DNA from: Strigops habroptila
Lineage: Eukaryota > Chordata > Aves > Psittaciformes > Psittacidae
Direction of reading: 5' to 3'
Length of the DNA stretch: 64,000 nt
Assembly: GCF_004027225.2 (NCBI RefSeq)
Contig: NW_022651105.1
Span: forward strand, 620,924 to 684,923
In this document: piece by piece, positions 63,970 through 64,000 of the stretch
How positions within the stretch are numbered: the first letter of the stretch is position 1
Layout: each line of letters opens with the position of its first letter
Program-made: the position numbers and the translations under genes
Notes under the pieces: model-generated
What the model saw: only the letters and a program-made list of their open reading frames with translations
Told to the model about the DNA's origin: nothing
Databases searched by the model: none

Positions 63970-64000
63970 GTAACGGGGCAGCGGCGCCGCTCCCGCCGCG

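Overview
The window is avian nuclear DNA. It carries many CR1 LINE 3' ends, very GC-rich, gene-dense sequence with short introns, and a gene order that matches human 19q13.32. The species cannot be fixed from the sequence. Single-base slips inside otherwise conserved coding exons, mostly at C or G runs, suggest an assembly with some indel noise.

Layout. 1-11.3 kb is a gene-poor flank of lower GC with CR1 fragments and a GATA-like microsatellite. From 11.3 kb onward the window is packed with genes: DHX34 (minus, 19720-11565, 16 coding exons), C5AR1 (minus, 23163-22111), CCDC9 (minus, 33093-25869, 13 exons), BBC3/PUMA (plus, 36423-37795), SAE1 (minus, 44842-39033, 9 exons), ZC3H4 (plus, 45419-60055, 14 exons) and PPP1R14A (minus, 63150-61681, 4 exons). 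A plus-strand signal-peptide exon at 63843 is probably the start of SPINT2. DHX34 to ZC3H4 keep the human order and relative orientation. PPP1R14A and SPINT2 are neighbours in human 19q13.2, so a rearrangement boundary lies near 61 kb.

Functions: an NMD helicase (DHX34), the C5a receptor (C5AR1), an exon-junction-associated protein (CCDC9), a p53-induced BH3-only killer (BBC3), the SUMO E1 subunit (SAE1), a CCCH zinc-finger protein that restricts extragenic transcription (ZC3H4) and a myosin phosphatase inhibitor (PPP1R14A). SAE1 and ZC3H4 start head to head from one CpG island. BBC3/SAE1 and ZC3H4/PPP1R14A are tail to tail.

The most interesting signals are as follows. There is a bird BBC3 with a textbook BH3 helix, a two-half-site p53 element just upstream and a triple AGGTCA direct repeat. 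ZC3H4 has a U12-type AT-AC intron and a GC-AG intron. Seven exact 114-bp units have been built from a CR1 tail beside C5AR1. An AT-rich minisatellite in a DHX34 intron is open in frame with the helicase exons. Almost every intron and spacer holds its own private minisatellite.
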